Below are positions 34,581-46,241 of a stretch of 64,000 bases of DNA, in pieces. Position 1 is the stretch's first letter, and each line of letters opens with the position of its first letter. Where the stretch lies: contig NC_083638.1 in the NCBI RefSeq assembly GCF_963576545.1, positions 24,824,090 to 24,888,089 of the forward strand, written 5' to 3'. The DNA comes from Limanda limanda. Its lineage: Eukaryota > Chordata > Actinopteri > Pleuronectiformes > Pleuronectidae. A program made the position numbers and the translations under genes. Below the pieces are notes generated by a model. The model did not search any database. It was not told where the DNA came from and saw only the letters and a program-made list of their open reading frames with translations.

Positions 34581-37500
34581 ATGTGTGATCATGGGTTGAC
34601 TTCACTGATTTGTGCTCCCTTCATTCCTTCTAAACGACCCGTCAGTTAACCAGATTCAGGGAAACACTACGAGGCTGAGTTTACACAGCGAGAGATGAAA
34701 ATGTTTTTTGGTTTAAGGTTGACAAAACATTTGAACCCTGCAGCGACCTAAGAATAATAATAAAAAATAAAACTGCATAGATTAAATAGAAGAAAGTGTT
34801 ACTCTGTGTTATTGAACTGTGGCGGTGAAAAAAGCAATTTCACAGACAGTGCAGTGACGATAAAGTGGGTTATGACCATAGACTGTATATAAGGTTATGA
34901 CCTGTTCCCTTCTCTTGCCCTTCAGCGACACAAAAACTAAAATCCTAAGCTAATAACAAATACTGAGTAGATAAAAGAGAAGTTTTTATTTAAACATCAG
35001 GACTCTCACTGTTGTGCCTGAGGTTTTTCCTGTGTGTGTCGCAGGACGACTGCACTGCTCATATTATCAGCTTCATCAGGAATTTACAGCTAGTTTCTGT
35101 CTAATTAATAAATAATACTGAGTTATCATATTGATCTGTAAGGAAGGTAAACCAGATTTTTCTTGGTAGAGTCTTTGTTGACAAGTGAAGTCTCTTAAAT
35201 TCAAAGCCAACACATTGATGGTGATGCATGTTTGTATTTGTATCTTATTTTCTCAGTTGAACTTCTTAGTTATAAGAGTTTTTGGGGATTAATCACGAGA
35301 GATTTCTATTTCTATTTCTGCGTCTGTGTTTGTTTTTCGTTCTCCTCATTGGTTTAAAGAGGGCGTGGCTCCGCTGTAAAAGGTGATATCACGTGTGTTG
35401 GTGCATCAAAATATGATGGTGGTTGTTGAGTCGTTGAAATTTGTCCAGATAAAGCCACTATCACTTTTTAAATATTAATTATTTACAAGCTTACAATCAA
35501 GTTTGTTCCTGAACTTTGATTTCGAGTCTTTCTTATTCAATTCTAAATATTTAATGGGACAGAGAGAAGCTTCACAGCCAACTTGAAAATAAGGTTTCAG
35601 AATCTTTAAACCCAGTGATGGAGACTTAACTTCATCTGTGGGTTACATTTTTGCTGTTGCAGATTAAAAAATCACAAAGCAAACATTTCCAAACTGGGGA
35701 TGGTGACGAAGTGTAGGAAATACATCATTGGCCAATAAAACAAACTAATCTCTCTCCTCCATAAAACCTATGAGTAAAATTCCTATTGTGAACACTGGGC
35801 AAGAGCAGGTGAAAGGTTCCCACATGGTCTGATGAGGCAACAGCATCAAGCCTACACTGTGAATCACAAACATTATCGCTCAGCAGATCTGCTGCGTGTT
35901 GCTCTACACGTAAAGATTTTATGTCTCAGTGAGCAGGCTTCAACTGACGTGTTTACACTGACACTGACTTTCATGTGTAATGCTTCCTTCACCGGACGGG
36001 GGTCGATCGCACCTGCGGAGCGGATCCGACGCTGGAGCTCTTTTCTTATTTCAGTGGCCAAATAGAGGATGAGTGAACGGCTTCAGATGGCGTCGACAAC
36101 ATCAATACAGAACAGACATTCTCCTCAAGCGAAGATGGTTTGTGAGGGGAAAATGAAGCCGACTTGTCACTTGAAAAGGAAATAGGAGTGACAGGACCTC
36201 AACCCGAGCCACTGGCGTCAGCGTGACGGGGGGAACAGGATGAGGATGAGGTGATCATCAGGCATCAACGAGGGCAGCAGAGATTTGAGTTGGTCGAACG
36301 GGAAAAAGGTCACTCAACCTATTTTCATCAATACACACCATCAAACATTGACCGACAATGTAAGACAGGACCATCAATAGCACCATCTTGAGATCACAAC
36401 AATTTGCCAGCATTCGGCTAAATATCACAGTGTTACCATCACAAGTCCAATAATGATTAACTAACACTTCTCATTTCAGCTAAAATAACACGTTAGCTTT
36501 TCGTCGCTCATGCAGATCTACTGTAGGATCTTCTCTGCCTACTACCTCGGGTTCAATCTTCTGCCTTGACAGAGGTATATAAAATAGAATACTGATCTCA
36601 AACATTAAATTACAATTACATTAAATCACCATTTGACAAGAGTATAAATTACTTTAAACTAAATCTTTAAACTCAGTATTATTTGACATGTACAGTCGTC
36701 AGGGTCTCAGAGCAGAACACCATAGAGATAAATGCACGGGAAATGGAATCAATTTGCAATCGTATCAGACGGTCGTTTTGTGCCACAATGGTCGATACAA
36801 CATGATGTGAAGGATAATTCAAGAAGACGCTGTAGTGTCATCAGTGTTTGGACTTTTAAAGAAAACCAGAGTCGGAAGAGTTCAGATCTCCTGAAATGTC
36901 CAAACCATGGTTACAGCACGGTTCTTGTATCCAGAACACACATGATGCAATGAGTCAATATCAATCGAGTCAGACTTAGCTTATACTGATCTGGTTACCT
37001 GTGTTCAGTTGATGCATATTAAAGAGAGAGGACCACACCGACAGATATGCAGTTTCAACAGTAAAAGCCGTATCGCATGTAACCCTGCAGGTGTCCGGTC
37101 CACAAGGCCTCTCTGTGAGAACCTCAGGGGACTGGAAGAAACACCAATGAGATACAACTGCAACTAATGATTATTCTACCAGCTAATCAATGAACTGTTT
37201 GGCCCATAACACATTTGCCAATGGTGAAACGATAACTCAGCGTTACCTCGTGTGACGTGAGAGAAACAGCAACGTCTCACAATGCAGAAGCTTGATTTTA
37301 TCATAACTTAAGAATTATTTCAAATTAATTTTTCTGTTTTATCTCAGATAAATATATAATTTTAATTTTGGAATAGTGTTACTGGTTTGAAAGATTTGTA
37401 GTTTTCATAATTCAATGGTGAGAAGCACGAGTTGGTCCCTTCTACAGTATCTTGGGGAAACTTGTTAATGAATGATGGGCCTCGTGTTAGTTTTCAACCG

Positions 37501-38230
37501 AAATTGTGACCTGGTGTTAATCTGTAATCCCTGCAGTGTTCTCTGCATCACGCAGGTGGAAACTAAAGCTGACGTTGATCTATTCTCAGAGAAATGTTCC
37601 ATGTGTTTCTTTTAGCACAGCGGCCCGAACAAGAGACAAAGCTAAATACTCAATATCCTGCAAACGGGTTTGGGACCAGCCAACAGGGCGTCCCTCACGG
37701 CAGATCTGTCTGAACTGGGCAACTAGTGGATTTTTTGAGTGAATATCATGTAAAGTCCAGAAGGTCAAGTGCAACCTGTTAATATACAAACAACATGAGA
37801 ATCCGAGAGTCCCTGAGCACACACTCTCCCTGTCCAAAGGTCAGGCTTCAAGACGGAGAGGGGGGGGAGGTTGTCCTACTGACAGGAACAGAGTTTGGTG
37901 ATGTAGCACTTCCAAAGGCTGCAAAATACATCATGACAAAGGCCCTTTTTTTTCTCACTGTGTCAGCGAAGGGATCTGCAAAGCCCCTCCGCTGATGGAG
38001 CCACAGTGAGAACAGCTTTCAGGGCTCCATGAAATCACACAAAGTTCTATATTACACAGCAATTCGAAACCCTGACCTATCAACGTCTAATCACGTAAAC
38101 ATAATCGCCATAGCGCCACATTCCCAGTGAAGCAGGTTCAACAGTACGCCACTGAAAACCTGTCACGTCCACTGCTGAGACGTGGGCAATTTCCTGCAGG
38201 AGATTAACCCTAAATTACACCGAGGGAAAA

Positions 38231-38250
38231 GAGGAAGGAAGGAAGGAAGG
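38231..38250 (+). repeat. (GGAA)n short tandem repeat
   Basis: Five GGAA units in a purine-rich context. Confidence 0.85.
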
Positions 38251-40480
38251 AAAGAAGAAAAGCACACCACGTGTTTCCCCAGTGAAATTACTCGTAACAG
38301 AAGTAAAAACACTGATTAAGCCTGAAGAGAAAATACCACACTGGTAGTTAATTAATATACAAGCAGGAGACATTATAGGTCGGGCATTTGTTCTGCTATT
38401 TTGACATGTACCATTATTGTTTTTCCAACACTTGTAACATGATATCAACACCAACATGTACAATTAAATACAGGAAATTGATGCAAGGAGAAACTTCGCA
38501 GACAAATATGCATAAACCAATAACTTTAAAAAACATAATATCAAGGTACCTACGATGATCACTAACATGAAAACTGTGTATAATGTTGGTTTGCATAACA
38601 CAATAAAATGGCAGTCGATTCTCTGTAGTGGGGACACGTACAACATGTGGAATGATCAGAACATATGATGCGGAGTTAATGAAATATGCCTTTAGGAAAC
38701 ACGTTTCCAATTCCCTGTACATAGTGACACTTATGCTGCATTCAGGCAATGTAAGCAGAACAGGAGAAATAGAATACATACCCGTTGTTTCAACTTCTGT
38801 AATCGCTAACTCTTATAATCACATTATTCAACAGCTCCAATGAACACGTTCTCTTGTGAGAAAATAGGAACATATATTTGTTTGGATCAGTTAACTAGAC
38901 AGTGATGTTTTTGCTTTTGGAGGCATGCTGAAAACTAGCTATGGTGCTGAGTGGCTTAAATTATTCAACACAATAGATTTAAAAATCTGATGAAGTTACA
39001 AGGTGTTGTAAAATGCAGCTGTCTTACCTCAGCTTGTCAATTTAGAAAGACAGCAGTGGGATGACTAACTCTGCTTTGTTTCCAACTAAGTACATACAAG
39101 ATCAAATTTGTTTTCTGTTTGATTTTTGAAAAAATAACAGAAACGTTAAGTGGAAGATATTGTAGCTGTCAGAAATCCTGGTAGGAGCCCCGGTTTTCCC
39201 ATCCCCCTCCTCATAAACTCAATCTCATCGGGATCACATGAATGCAGCATAATTAAGACGATGACTTCATCAAATCAATAAACCAATCATGTGGAACTGT
39301 ATTCTAGTTGTAGGTGCCACCCACGTCACTTTTCTCATTTCTCTCTGTTCACAGACAGAGTTTCCACAGAGGATATAAAGTAAAACACCAGTAAGAAGTT
39401 AAAAAGCTTCTGATATGAAAAATAAAAACAAGCATAAGAAATCAAGATAACCCCCCCACACACACTAGAAACAAAGTATGAAGATGAACCGTTTTAATAG
39501 TTAGTGCATGTGATAAAGGTCCTAAAATGTCTCCCTCCTTGTGTCCCTTTCCATCTACTTTTTTTCCTCCTGTCCAGCATGTTTTGATACTTGCTATGTG
39601 TATAAATATACAATGATATGCAGTAAAAGTGTGTGTTTCTCTACTCCATTGTTCGTACTCTGTAAGTTTCCTTTGTTAAGACCTGAGAGAAAGTCCAGAA
39701 ACGGGGTTGAGGTAGGTTAATTACAGGGATTAAAGCGAAAGAAAAACTTCTGACTGACGGAGAGGGGGGTGTGCTCCGGGTCGGTGGGTTGATTATGTTT
39801 TCATTACTCTGCAGTTTTTTGCATTTGTCTAGAATGTTAACGTGCTTTTACTATCAGTGGCCACTAAGAGCTCGTAAAAACATTTATTGATATTTTTACG
39901 CTGCATCAGTTCACCACTGGTACGGCCCAGTAGCATTTGTCCCAGTAGTCCGATGTCCAGTTCCCCACTGCATATACACACAATATTTGTCTGATGTTTT
40001 CATTGGCATTTGTTTGTTAGTTAGAAAGATGACTTATAAATACTGAACTGACCTTCATGAAATTTGGGGTGGGGTGTGTTGCCCATGAAGCAAAGCAGTA
40101 GCCATGGGTGGAGGTAAGTGTTCTCTGAGTTCCCCTCTAGTGCATATTACTAGCCCAAATTATCTTAATTACGAAACCTGATTTGTGGTACCAGACATTA
40201 GTTTGTATAATTGGTCAGTGGCAAAACAAATAAATGCTGAAAAAAAAGTTTTTTACACTGTAAAATGACACTGTGTGACTACAGTCATTGGCCTGTTACC
40301 TAGTTCTGAAGCAGAGGCTAGTGGTTGTAAAATGTGCACGCATAGTGAAACACAACTTGTTGTTAAAAACTAATTTATTAGAATCATAATTAAGAATGGG
40401 ACTGGACTTGAGTGAGTATTCGGTTGTTTGGCCTGCAGCCAGAGTGAATGGAAAACTCTCTGCAGTCACTTTTCATCGTT

Positions 40481-40484
40481 ATGT
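40481..40484. repeat. Left 4 bp target-site duplication (ATGT)
   Basis: ATGT directly before the 5' LTR, repeated at 47053-47056 after the 3' LTR. The flanking bases differ (T before, A after), so it is 4 and not 5 bases. Confidence 0.85.
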
Positions 40485-41300
40485 TGTAAAGGTCACCGCA
40501 GTGCACTTTATGGATCAAAAAAAAAGCTACATATGTCATTGGTCAGACACCTTAAAACTATAGGAATGAGGAAGTGGATCTATGTATGTATTTGTTTATT
40601 ATTTGTGTGATTGTTTATTATTTGTGTGATTATGTAAATATGGGGTTTTTGTAAAGGAAATGTGTTAAATATGGGGAAGTGACGTCCCGCCGGGAGGTGT
40701 GTGTTTTTTTTGGAGCTGCGGGCGGGCGGTGCGGCCAGTGGTTCGAGGAACTGGATATATAATTTACAACCGAGGATTTTTTCTCTGGAACGGGATTATT
40801 ACCTGGGAGATTTTTGTAATGGCTTATATCGTGGACTGAACATTTTCTGGGCACTGGAAGGGGGTGAGAAAGCGTGGACTTTGATTTGTTTGCGGCACTC
40901 ACCTCGCCACACCTGCAGACATTTTTGTTTTGGACGTTTGGTTGGGGATTATGTTTGGACCTGGGGTGGGAAAATATTGTTGTTTGAGTGTGTGTAAATA
41001 GCTTGTTTATGTTCACGGGTCCGCCAATGTTTGCGGGCATGAGCGAGGGGGGGTTATTGGTGTTTTGTGTAAATACAGTATATAATGAGCAACCTGTTTG
41101 AGTGTTTTCCGTTTATATATATATTTAGTTAATTTTGGGTAAGACCGATAACTAGGTTATCGGTCCAATTAGGGATTTTTCGTTTATGTTAACTTGTTCA
41201 GGCAGCGTGCAACAAACACAGTGGGTCGGCTCCGCCCGTGTCCTTTAAATTTAATGCGTAGTAACTTTGCCCTGGGGTTGAAACAGGGCGATTTGTTACA
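40485..41300 (+). repeat. 5' LTR (816 bp)
   Basis: Matches 46237-47052 at a constant offset of 5752 bases. It contains a tandem 'tgtttattatttgtgtgat' duplication near 40592-40631 and a TATA-like GATATATAAT at 40754-40763 that may position transcription. I did not see a canonical AATAAA downstream of it. Frames of 136 and 98 codons inside the LTR occur identically in both LTRs and have no recognised function. Confidence 0.96.
40754..40763 (+). promoter_or_regulatory. TATA-like element in the 5' LTR
   Basis: GATATATAAT, duplicated at 46506-46515 in the 3' LTR. Assignment as the promoter of the element is inferred from position and sequence only. Confidence 0.4.
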
Positions 41301-41325
41301 GAGTGGTGGCCAGTATGGGGACCAG
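41301..41325 (+). promoter_or_regulatory. Candidate primer-binding site region
   Basis: The first internal bases are GAG followed by TGGTGGCCAGTATGGGGACC. A TGG start is expected for pairing to a tRNA CCA end, and the position just inside the 5' LTR fits. I could not match it to a particular tRNA. Confidence 0.4.
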
Positions 41326-41517
41326 TGGATGATAAAATTAAAATCGATATCGCTGTGACGGAGCATGTGCGTTTGTCCCGAGGAGTTTTTTTCTCCCGTC
41401 GGGCTTTTGTTTGTTTCAAGTTAAAATAACACGGGCCGAAAATTGTGTTTGATACAGCGAATTCTTCAGTATCACGGCACTTTACGTGTTATCTATATTT
41501 CATTAAGAATTAAGTTG

Positions 41518-41660
41518 CATAACTGTGTTGTTTTTTCCAATAACTGTATTAGATATTCAGTGACTGTTAAGTTTAATTAATTGATTTGTGGCATAACTGT
41601 GTTGTTTTTTCCAATAACTGTATTAGATATTCAGGGACAGTTAAGTTTAATTGATTTGTG
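41518..41660 (+). repeat. 74 bp tandem duplication in the element's leader
   Basis: Unit 1 begins 'cataactgtgttg' at 41518 and unit 2 begins the same way at 41592. Unit 2 has a 4-base deletion in the TTAATTAATTG part and a few substitutions ('cagggacag' for 'cagtgactg'), so the duplication predates this insertion. Confidence 0.85.
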
Positions 41661-41704
41661 AAGATTAGGATCAGAGCAGGGTAGCTGTGCAAACCGGGCC
41701 TACC

Positions 41705-41731
<27 letters not shown>
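41705..41731 (+). repeat. (TA)n microsatellite in the element's leader
   Basis: About 13 TA units, 116 bases before the proposed gag-pol start. Likely variable among copies. Confidence 0.9.
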
Positions 41732-41735
<4 letters not shown>

Positions 41736-41846
41736 ATACATACATGTATATTGCAACTACAGTACAGTGAATACATCCTTTTATTAACGAATACTGCAAC
41801 ATTACGCACACATTTCCCTGAGGGCTTAGCTTCACTTGTCAGTAAA

Positions 41847-44800
41847 ATGGCGGCTTCAAGGCAGCAGGGGTCACCCAGGTGTGATGATGCACCTGAAGAG
41901 AGCTCACTGCCCCTCATCGATTTGGCTCGAAATATCCCTTCTCCTCCTGAAGATGACAATTATCGGCATGTTACCTGTAGACACAACCGCAGTGGCCTCA
42001 GTGAGGTAACCAGCATGCTGGAATCGATGTATCTTGACCCCCAGGATGAGGATCAACATCAGTCAGAGGACAGTGATGATAATGGAGCCATTGGAGTGGA
42101 GGAACATCTGCAGGACTTACAGTTAAAAATTGAGTCTTTGGAGAACCGGTTTAAGGAAGCAGCCGATAGTACGCTCAATCGGGAGGAGGGGCTCCGAGCA
42201 GCAATTGATGCAATGGCTAAGGAGGCGAAGGAGTATATTGACACAAGGCTGCAGAGATTTGATCAAGCTCTGGTATCCTGCCTGCAGCGGAGGGATAAAC
42301 GGTGGGATGAAGAACTTAAGAAGACCATCAACAAAAGCCGGTCTTCATGGAAGCCTGTTAGTTTCTCCACTCCGGCTGTGGTCTTGTCTGCCGGCCGCCA
42401 AACATCTGTGAGAGATGGTTCACTCCCGGCCGCGGCCGCAGCTTCAGCTAAACCACCTATTAGAATGGAGTTTCCCCAGTTTGGTGACTCGAGGAGTTCA
42501 GCTGATGTCACTGATTTCATCGAACAGTGTGAGAACTTTCTTTCTTTAAGACCACTGAGTGACTTTGAGTTCCTGGGCACCCTTAACGCCGTTCTAAAAG
42601 GACCAGCACGGAGCTGGTGGTTAGCCGCTCGCAGCAAAATAGCTAATTGGGAGATGTTCAAAAATGCATTCCTGGAAGCTTTCTTGCCCACTGATTACCA
42701 GTCGGAGATTGAGGAGCAGCTTCGTTCTAGTGTGCAATCACCCGATCAGTGCCTGAGGGACTTTGCCTATGATCACCGGGCACTCTGCCTGAAGTGGAGT
42801 TCCGATATGGCAGAGGAAGAGGTGGTGCGGCGAATCCTCAGATCGTGTAATCCACGGCTGGCCAGTGGCCTACGTGGCATTGTGTCCACAGTCGACCAGC
42901 TGGTTAAGGTGGGGTCTTTGATCGAGAAAGACTGGAGCAACTCCAAAGACTATTGGAACCGCGTTCAGCAGTCCCACTCTTCAGACCGTACTAGCAAAAA
43001 ATCCAGCAGGAAACCTGAACATTGTCAGGGCCGTGGACATGGTGCGGATGTGGCATCGGTTCTGGGCAGTCCAACCCTCCTGGTCGTACCAGTAAGGATC
43101 AGAGGATCACACGGAGATGCCGTCCTTGACTCAGGCTGCACATACACATTGATGAACAGAACCTTATGGAACAACCTAAGGTGGGCTGGAGAGACTCTGA
43201 ACGTGAGTGAAGTCCCAAGGTTCGTTATGGCCAATGGACATGAGAGTAAGGCTCTAGGGAAAACTAACCTGCTCCTCACCCTCAATGACACTCATGTCTC
43301 CATCAGCGTTCATATATTGAGTGATGATCAGCTGTATATGCCTCTACTACTCGGGTTAGACTTTATGTGTGCAAGCCAGATAGTCTTAATGCCCCACCTT
43401 AGGAAGTATGTCATGCCAGGGGGGACAGAGCACAAGTTTTTAACGAAAACCCGGGATGCATTGCAGTGGGGGTTTCAAGGCTCAATAATCAATTTTTACG
43501 TAGCAGTATTTGAAGAGGCTAGCATCAAGCAGCCAAGCCTGCCTCTAGTAGAGGCTCAACCGGTGGTGGTTAGGCCACTGCTGCAGAAATGGCCTACAGT
43601 TTGGACAGAGTCCACAGGTGCAACTGAAATCGTAAGGCACAAAATCATGACCACGGATGAGCTGCCAGTGCGAAAGAGAGCCTATAGAGCATCGGTACAT
43701 AAGCAAGCAGTCATCGAGGAGCAGATTAAGAAGATGCTCAGTGATGGTGTGATAGAGCCTTCCTCGTCGGCCTGGGCCTCCCCAGTGGTCTTAGTCCCAA
43801 GGAAGGATGGGACACCCCGTTTCTGTGTGGACTATAGAGGCCTCAACGCCAAAACGCATCACGATGCATATCCAATGCCGTTGGTGCATGAAATTCTGGA
43901 GTCCATGCAGGGGGCCCGATATTTTAGCTCACTGGATCTCCAGAGTGGTTACTGGCAGGTGGCCATGGACGAAGAAAGCAAAAGGAAGACCGCCGTGACC
44001 ACCCATCTAGGCCTCTTCCAGTTTAGAGTTATGCCATTTGGACTGCGGAACGCAGGTGCCACTTTTCAGCGGTTGATGGAATCTGTCCTTGGGGAGTTAA
44101 AGGGGAAAATCTGTTTCGTGTATATAGATGACATCATCATTTTTTCCAAGACTCAGGAGCAGCATTTACAAGATCTGGATGCTGTCTTCCAAAAGCTGCA
44201 TGAGGCCAGCCTAACCCTCAATGTGAAGAAATGCCATCTTCTTCAGACTCAGTTAACATTTTTGGGGCATATAGTATCAGGGGAGGGTGTAGCCGTGGAC
44301 CCAGCAAAGATTGTGGCCATATCAGCCTATCCAGCACCAACAGACTTGAAGAGTCTCCAAAGATTCCTTGGATTAGTGGGCTGGTACCACAAGTTTCTAC
44401 CTAGACTAGCGGACATTGTGGCTCCACTGAATAACCTCAAGAGGAAAGGGGTATTGTGGGAGTGGACTGAGCAATGTCAAGACGCCTTCGAACATCTCAA
44501 GATGATGTTGCAGTCACCACCAGTGTTGGCTCAGCCGCAGCCGCTCCTTGGCTTCCAGGTGCACTGTGATGCCAGCGACGTGGGACTAGGGGCCGTCCTG
44601 ATGCAGACTATTGACGGGGAGGAGAAGGCCATAGCCTTTGCCTCAAGAACACTGCAGGGTGCAGAACTGAGATACTCCACCTCGGAGAAGGAGTGCCTAG
44701 CTGTCGTCTGGGCAGTGGAGAAGTGGCGACACTACCTAGAGGGGGAGATGTTCCAAGTATTCACGGACCACAGTGCTCTAACCTGGGCCTTTAACTGCCC

Positions 44801-46241
44801 TAAAACGTCGTCTCGCCTGACCAGATGGACTCTGCGGCTCCAGCCTTACTCCTTCAGAGTCAACTATAAGAAGGGCTGCTGTAATATTGTCCCTGATGCA
44901 CTATCCCGGGCACCGCCATTATCAGAAGGGAACGTTTGTGTTGCGGTTCCAAAATCAAACTGGTCTGCCTTACCCAGCTCCCTTCAAGATATTGAAAGTG
45001 CCCAGCAGTCTGACACACTTTGTAAAGAGCTTGGCCTTTCCATCGAGCAGCCCACACCTGGTCGCATTCACTATGAATACCAACAAGGAGTGTTGTACCG
45101 GGGTGTGCCTTCAAAGTACGGGGGATTTAATTACCAGATGGTTACCCCAGATGTATTGGTGCCAGAGTTTCTGGTTTATTTTCACAACAGCCCTTTTGGA
45201 GGACATCTAGGGAGGATGAAAACCCTCCTGAAAATATTGGAGGTGGCGTGGTGGCCAACGGTCCGAAAAGATGTGTGGAGCCATGTCCGAGCCTGTTCTG
45301 TGTGCCAGCAATATAAGCCATCCAACGAGAAACCAGCTGGGCAACTCCAATCCACAGAGGTCAAGGTTCCAGGAGAAATGATTGGAGTAGACTTCATGGG
45401 ACCCCTACCACTAAGCAAAGGCCGGAATTCAGTGCTGATGGTAGTCGTGGATTACTACACCAAATGGGTGGAGCTTTTCGCCCTGAAGGATTCTAAGACG
45501 CCAAAAGTCTGTCAGGTCCTGAAAAATGACATTTTCACTCGCTGGGGGGTTCCCAAGTACTTGGTGTCAGACCGAGGCCCCCAATTCACAAGCCAGCTGA
45601 TGGCTAGCCTTTGTCAGTCGTGGGGCGTAACCCATAAGCTCACTACGGCCTACCACCCACAGACCAATCTGACAGAGAGGGTCAACAGGACCTTGAAGAC
45701 CATGATCGCCTCTTTTGTGGGGAATTACCATTATGATTGGGACCGGTGGCTGCCAGAATTTAGGTTCGCGATCAACACTGCAGTGCACGAGACCACTGGG
45801 GTGACCCCTGCAATGTTAGCTCTTGGTCGCACCCTCAAAGGCCCACTGGAGCGTCTCATACACCAGTCCCCTGCACCTAGCTCATCAGCATATCACATCC
45901 TACACTCACACACACAATTGCTGGAGGAGGTTGAAAGGCATGTTGGGGTGGCCAAAGCTAGACAAGCCAGATATTATAATGCACGACGCAAAGATGTACA
46001 CTTTGCTGTTGGGGATCTGGTCTGGGTTAGGGCACATCCTTTGTCTAAAGCCTCAGCTAAATTCTCTGCCAAATTTGCACCCAGATGGTCAGGGCCTGTA
46101 AGGGTAGAGAAAAGGTTAGGTCCTATTAATTACCGAGTTCGTTGGGTGTCTGACAAAATGAAGGTGGACAATATAAATGTGGTCGACCTGAAACCCTACT
46201 ATGGTCCCGATAAGCCGCTGGCTGGGGGGGGGGGGATGTAA
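41847..46241 (+). CDS. Gag-pol polyprotein of Ty3/gypsy element (1464 aa)
   Basis: I chose the ATG at 41847 because it has a good vertebrate context (A at -3, G at +4) and lies after the TA repeat; the frame is open from an ATG at 41751. In order: a charged, probably coiled-coil N-terminus (residues ~85-170); a retrotransposon gag domain (~202-375); an aspartic protease with DSG at 428-430; reverse transcriptase with YIDD at 759-762; RNase H with acidic residues at 908 and 974; and integrase with an HHCC-type zinc finger (H1113 to the CSVC at 1150-1153) and catalytic D1182, D1242 and E1277. No CCHC zinc knuckle is visible between gag and protease, and no chromodomain follows integrase. There is no frameshift or internal stop. 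The last codons read the polypurine tract as glycines and the TAA stop lies inside the 3' LTR. Family assignment is certain; the subfamily is not. Confidence 0.95.
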   Translation: MAASRQQGSPRCDDAPEESSLPLIDLARNIPSPPEDDNYRHVTCRHNRSGLSEVTSMLESMYLDPQDEDQHQSEDSDDNGAIGVEEHLQDLQLKIESLENRFKEAADSTLNREEGLRAAIDAMAKEAKEYIDTRLQRFDQALVSCLQRRDKRWDEELKKTINKSRSSWKPVSFSTPAVVLSAGRQTSVRDGSLPAAAAASAKPPIRMEFPQFGDSRSSADVTDFIEQCENFLSLRPLSDFEFLGTLNAVLKGPARSWWLAARSKIANWEMFKNAFLEAFLPTDYQSEIEEQLRSSVQSPDQCLRDFAYDHRALCLKWSSDMAEEEVVRRILRSCNPRLASGLRGIVSTVDQLVKVGSLIEKDWSNSKDYWNRVQQSHSSDRTSKKSSRKPEHCQGRGHGADVASVLGSPTLLVVPVRIRGSHGDAVLDSGCTYTLMNRTLWNNLRWAGETLNVSEVPRFVMANGHESKALGKTNLLLTLNDTHVSISVHILSDDQLYMPLLLGLDFMCASQIVLMPHLRKYVMPGGTEHKFLTKTRDALQWGFQGSIINFYVAVFEEASIKQPSLPLVEAQPVVVRPLLQKWPTVWTESTGATEIVRHKIMTTDELPVRKRAYRASVHKQAVIEEQIKKMLSDGVIEPSSSAWASPVVLVPRKDGTPRFCVDYRGLNAKTHHDAYPMPLVHEILESMQGARYFSSLDLQSGYWQVAMDEESKRKTAVTTHLGLFQFRVMPFGLRNAGATFQRLMESVLGELKGKICFVYIDDIIIFSKTQEQHLQDLDAVFQKLHEASLTLNVKKCHLLQTQLTFLGHIVSGEGVAVDPAKIVAISAYPAPTDLKSLQRFLGLVGWYHKFLPRLADIVAPLNNLKRKGVLWEWTEQCQDAFEHLKMMLQSPPVLAQPQPLLGFQVHCDASDVGLGAVLMQTIDGEEKAIAFASRTLQGAELRYSTSEKECLAVVWAVEKWRHYLEGEMFQVFTDHSALTWAFNCPKTSSRLTRWTLRLQPYSFRVNYKKGCCNIVPDALSRAPPLSEGNVCVAVPKSNWSALPSSLQDIESAQQSDTLCKELGLSIEQPTPGRIHYEYQQGVLYRGVPSKYGGFNYQMVTPDVLVPEFLVYFHNSPFGGHLGRMKTLLKILEVAWWPTVRKDVWSHVRACSVCQQYKPSNEKPAGQLQSTEVKVPGEMIGVDFMGPLPLSKGRNSVLMVVVDYYTKWVELFALKDSKTPKVCQVLKNDIFTRWGVPKYLVSDRGPQFTSQLMASLCQSWGVTHKLTTAYHPQTNLTERVNRTLKTMIASFVGNYHYDWDRWLPEFRFAINTAVHETTGVTPAMLALGRTLKGPLERLIHQSPAPSSSAYHILHSHTQLLEEVERHVGVAKARQARYYNARRKDVHFAVGDLVWVRAHPLSKASAKFSAKFAPRWSGPVRVEKRLGPINYRVRWVSDKMKVDNINVVDLKPYYGPDKPLAGGGGM
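46224..46236 (+). promoter_or_regulatory. Polypurine tract before the 3' LTR
   Basis: Twelve G residues and one A directly abut the TG of the 3' LTR, where plus-strand DNA synthesis would be primed. The tract is also coding (four glycines and the first base of the ATG). Confidence 0.85.

Larger units (their letters stand above)
32895..40480. other. Intergenic, no gene found
   Basis: Apart from short repeats this 7.6 kb stretch shows no supported exon. It includes CA tracts at 34068-34108 and 34532-34554, an ACAGACCG run to 34580, a 'gaccatagactgtatataa' repeat remnant near 34875, a GGAA run at 38231-38250, and a weak repeat copy at 40005-40090. The minus frame at 35873-36061 starts with a protein-like MATEIRKELQRR but has no visible homologue. 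Confidence 0.45.

Noticed and set aside
35873..36061. 62-codon minus frame starting MATEIRKELQRR
   Set aside because: The start is protein-like but short, with no domain, splice partner or known homologue.
40630..41040. 136-codon minus frame and 98-codon plus frame in the LTR, repeated at 46382-46792
   Set aside because: They lie wholly inside the LTRs, overlap each other on opposite strands and look like no known accessory protein. They are identical only because the LTRs are.
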